NCBI GenBank assembly: GCA_025056735.1
Contig: JANWVR010000117.1
Coordinates: 1-64,000 of the forward strand
Origin: Saprospiraceae bacterium
GTDB lineage: Bacteria; Bacteroidota; Bacteroidia; Chitinophagales; Saprospiraceae
Length of the DNA: 64,000 bases
Direction of reading: 5' to 3'
Position numbers and translations under genes: made by a program. This document shows positions 63,174 to 64,000 of this stretch, one piece after another. How positions within the stretch are numbered: the first letter of the stretch is position 1; the number at the start of each line of letters is the position of its first letter. Under the pieces are notes generated by a model. That model saw only the letters and a program-made list of their open reading frames with translations. It ran no database searches and was not told the DNA's origin.

Positions 63174-64000
63174 TCACTTGACTAAGTCGGGGATAGGGTT
63201 ATCGCGCCGCATATAAGGCTTGAGCATGCTATAAGGCACGACGAGGCTGTGCTGGCCATAAACGGCGTGGAAGGGCGTACAGAGTTCTAAACCGTCGCGT
63301 CGGATAATGGCTATAGGAAAGCCCTCTTTGGCCAACCATTCGCGGAAGGGCGGATCCTGGGCGTATTTGGGCAATTTGGGCGACTCTTTGCGGGCGTAAT
63401 CGGCCAGCCATTCGCGGGCATTGAAGTTGCGATTAAACAGGTCTTCGAAGGTGATTTCTTTGCCCGTGCGCAGGTCGAAGTTGAACGCGCGGGCGGTAGG
63501 TGGTTGCTTCCAGGACTCGCTGAAGAAAAGTTGCCCGCAGAAGACGGTTTCCGTCCAGCAGCTGATGCTGTACCAGGCGTTAGCGCGCAACGCATTGCGG
63601 TTTTCGGGTGTGGGCGGTCGCTTTTGGTTGGCCATCGCCGTTTTTATCTGTTCTATCCATTCGGTAGTGATGCGGTCGAGGGTTTGGTTGCAGCCGGAGC
63701 ATTCCGGGCGGGGATACAGGAGGTCGTAGCTGCTTCCGTAATCGGCATACTCTAAGCATCCGCTGGCCAATCGGGCGCGTTGTGTGAGTTTGAAGGTGCG
63801 CTTTTCACCAGAGCCAATCCACAGGCATTCAGGGCCTTGTGGATTTTGCAGGCTGCCTTGCAGATGCGCTGCCACTTTGCCGCCGGGCAGAAACGCCTGT
63901 ACTTCGTAGCGGTCATCGCTGAGCATCTTGCCTCGAAGGGTATAGGTTTTGTTTTCGGCTTCTATCCACAGGTATCCGCTCACCTGAAGGTTGCTTTGTC
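63174..64000 (-). CDS. DUF3298-like protein, N-terminus outside the window
   Basis: The frame is open to the window edge; the codons before the internal GTG at 63983 continue without a stop, so the start is missing. The visible 275 residues hold an opening beta-rich part (LWIEAENKTYTLRGKML), then YSISCWTETVFCGQLFFSES and ARAFNFDLRTGKEITFEDLF, which match the DUF4163/DUF3298 pattern of exported lipoprotein-like proteins such as RsiV relatives. It ends with HAVYGQHSLVVPYSMLKPY, typical of the DUF3298 end. It is probably secreted, but the signal is not in view. Function unknown. Confidence 0.75.
   Translation of the reverse strand, partial: QSNLQVSGYLWIEAENKTYTLRGKMLSDDRYEVQAFLPGGKVAAHLQGSLQNPQGPECLWIGSGEKRTFKLTQRARLASGCLEYADYGSSYDLLYPRPECSGCNQTLDRITTEWIEQIKTAMANQKRPPTPENRNALRANAWYSISCWTETVFCGQLFFSESWKQPPTARAFNFDLRTGKEITFEDLFNRNFNAREWLADYARKESPKLPKYAQDPPFREWLAKEGFPIAIIRRDGLELCTPFHAVYGQHSLVVPYSMLKPYMRRDNPIPDLVK

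Overview
The window is a stretch of ordinary chromosome from a member of the Bacteroidota. The evidence is mutually consistent. Genes carry type IX secretion (T9SS) C-terminal sorting domains, a PorP/SprF protein, GldJ and GldC. At least seventeen start regions carry the phylum's TAnnTTTG -7 promoter box, and clear Shine-Dalgarno sites are scarce. Bacillithiol synthesis (BshA), a Porin_10 family protein and a NamZ/DUF1343 protein fit the same picture. The moderately GC-rich sequence and gene content would suit the Saprospiria, but that finer placement is inference. There is no prophage, CRISPR array, insertion sequence or recognisable defence island.

Layout. 1-3.5 kb: the end of a T9SS cargo gene, a palindromic repeat cluster, a small membrane protein and a TonB-dependent receptor. 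3.6-8 kb (minus): leuS and dnaN; leuS carries a large internal insertion. 8.2-15 kb (plus): a zinc-site-less M16 protein, then mreB-mreC-mreD-mrdA (rod-shape elongasome) and a MOSC protein, with no rodA. 15.3-17.7 kb: an Rpn-type nuclease and galK. 17.7-22.6 kb (minus): three-gene transhydrogenase operon, a TPR-like membrane protein and a thiolase. 22.8-27.2 kb (plus): acyl-CoA dehydrogenase, PKD-domain protein, ATP-grasp-like protein and a secreted protein. 27.2-28.4 kb is gene-poor and holds a perfect 20-bp palindrome. 28.4-36.7 kb: mltA, a Nudix hydrolase, a T9SS-exported esterase-like protein, polA and an AbgT-type transporter.

37-45 kb: putative porin, thioredoxin, gldC, paaZ, a helical-repeat protein and a NamZ-like muramidase lipoprotein. 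45-55 kb: bshA, a degenerate porphobilinogen-deaminase-like protein, type 2 IPP isomerase, PorP/SprF, gldJ, murF, an arginase-fold protein without metal ligands and a Glu/Leu-type dehydrogenase. 55-64 kb: OmpA-type protein, DUF3108 protein, tRNA-Met, rpsA, a secreted beta-rich protein, an M28 peptidase with a PDZ domain and the start-truncated end of a DUF3298-like gene.

Themes. Envelope building and remodelling dominate (MreBCD, PBP2, MurF, MltA, NamZ), together with outer-membrane export and gliding (GldC, GldJ, PorP/SprF, T9SS cargo). Acyl-CoA and phenylacetate-type catabolism is represented by the thiolase, acyl-CoA dehydrogenase and PaaZ. The most unusual feature is a recurring one: four proteins keep an enzyme fold but have lost catalytic residues (M16, esterase, arginase-like, HemC-like), and LeuRS has gained a nuclease-like insertion. 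No complete new multi-gene system is evident.
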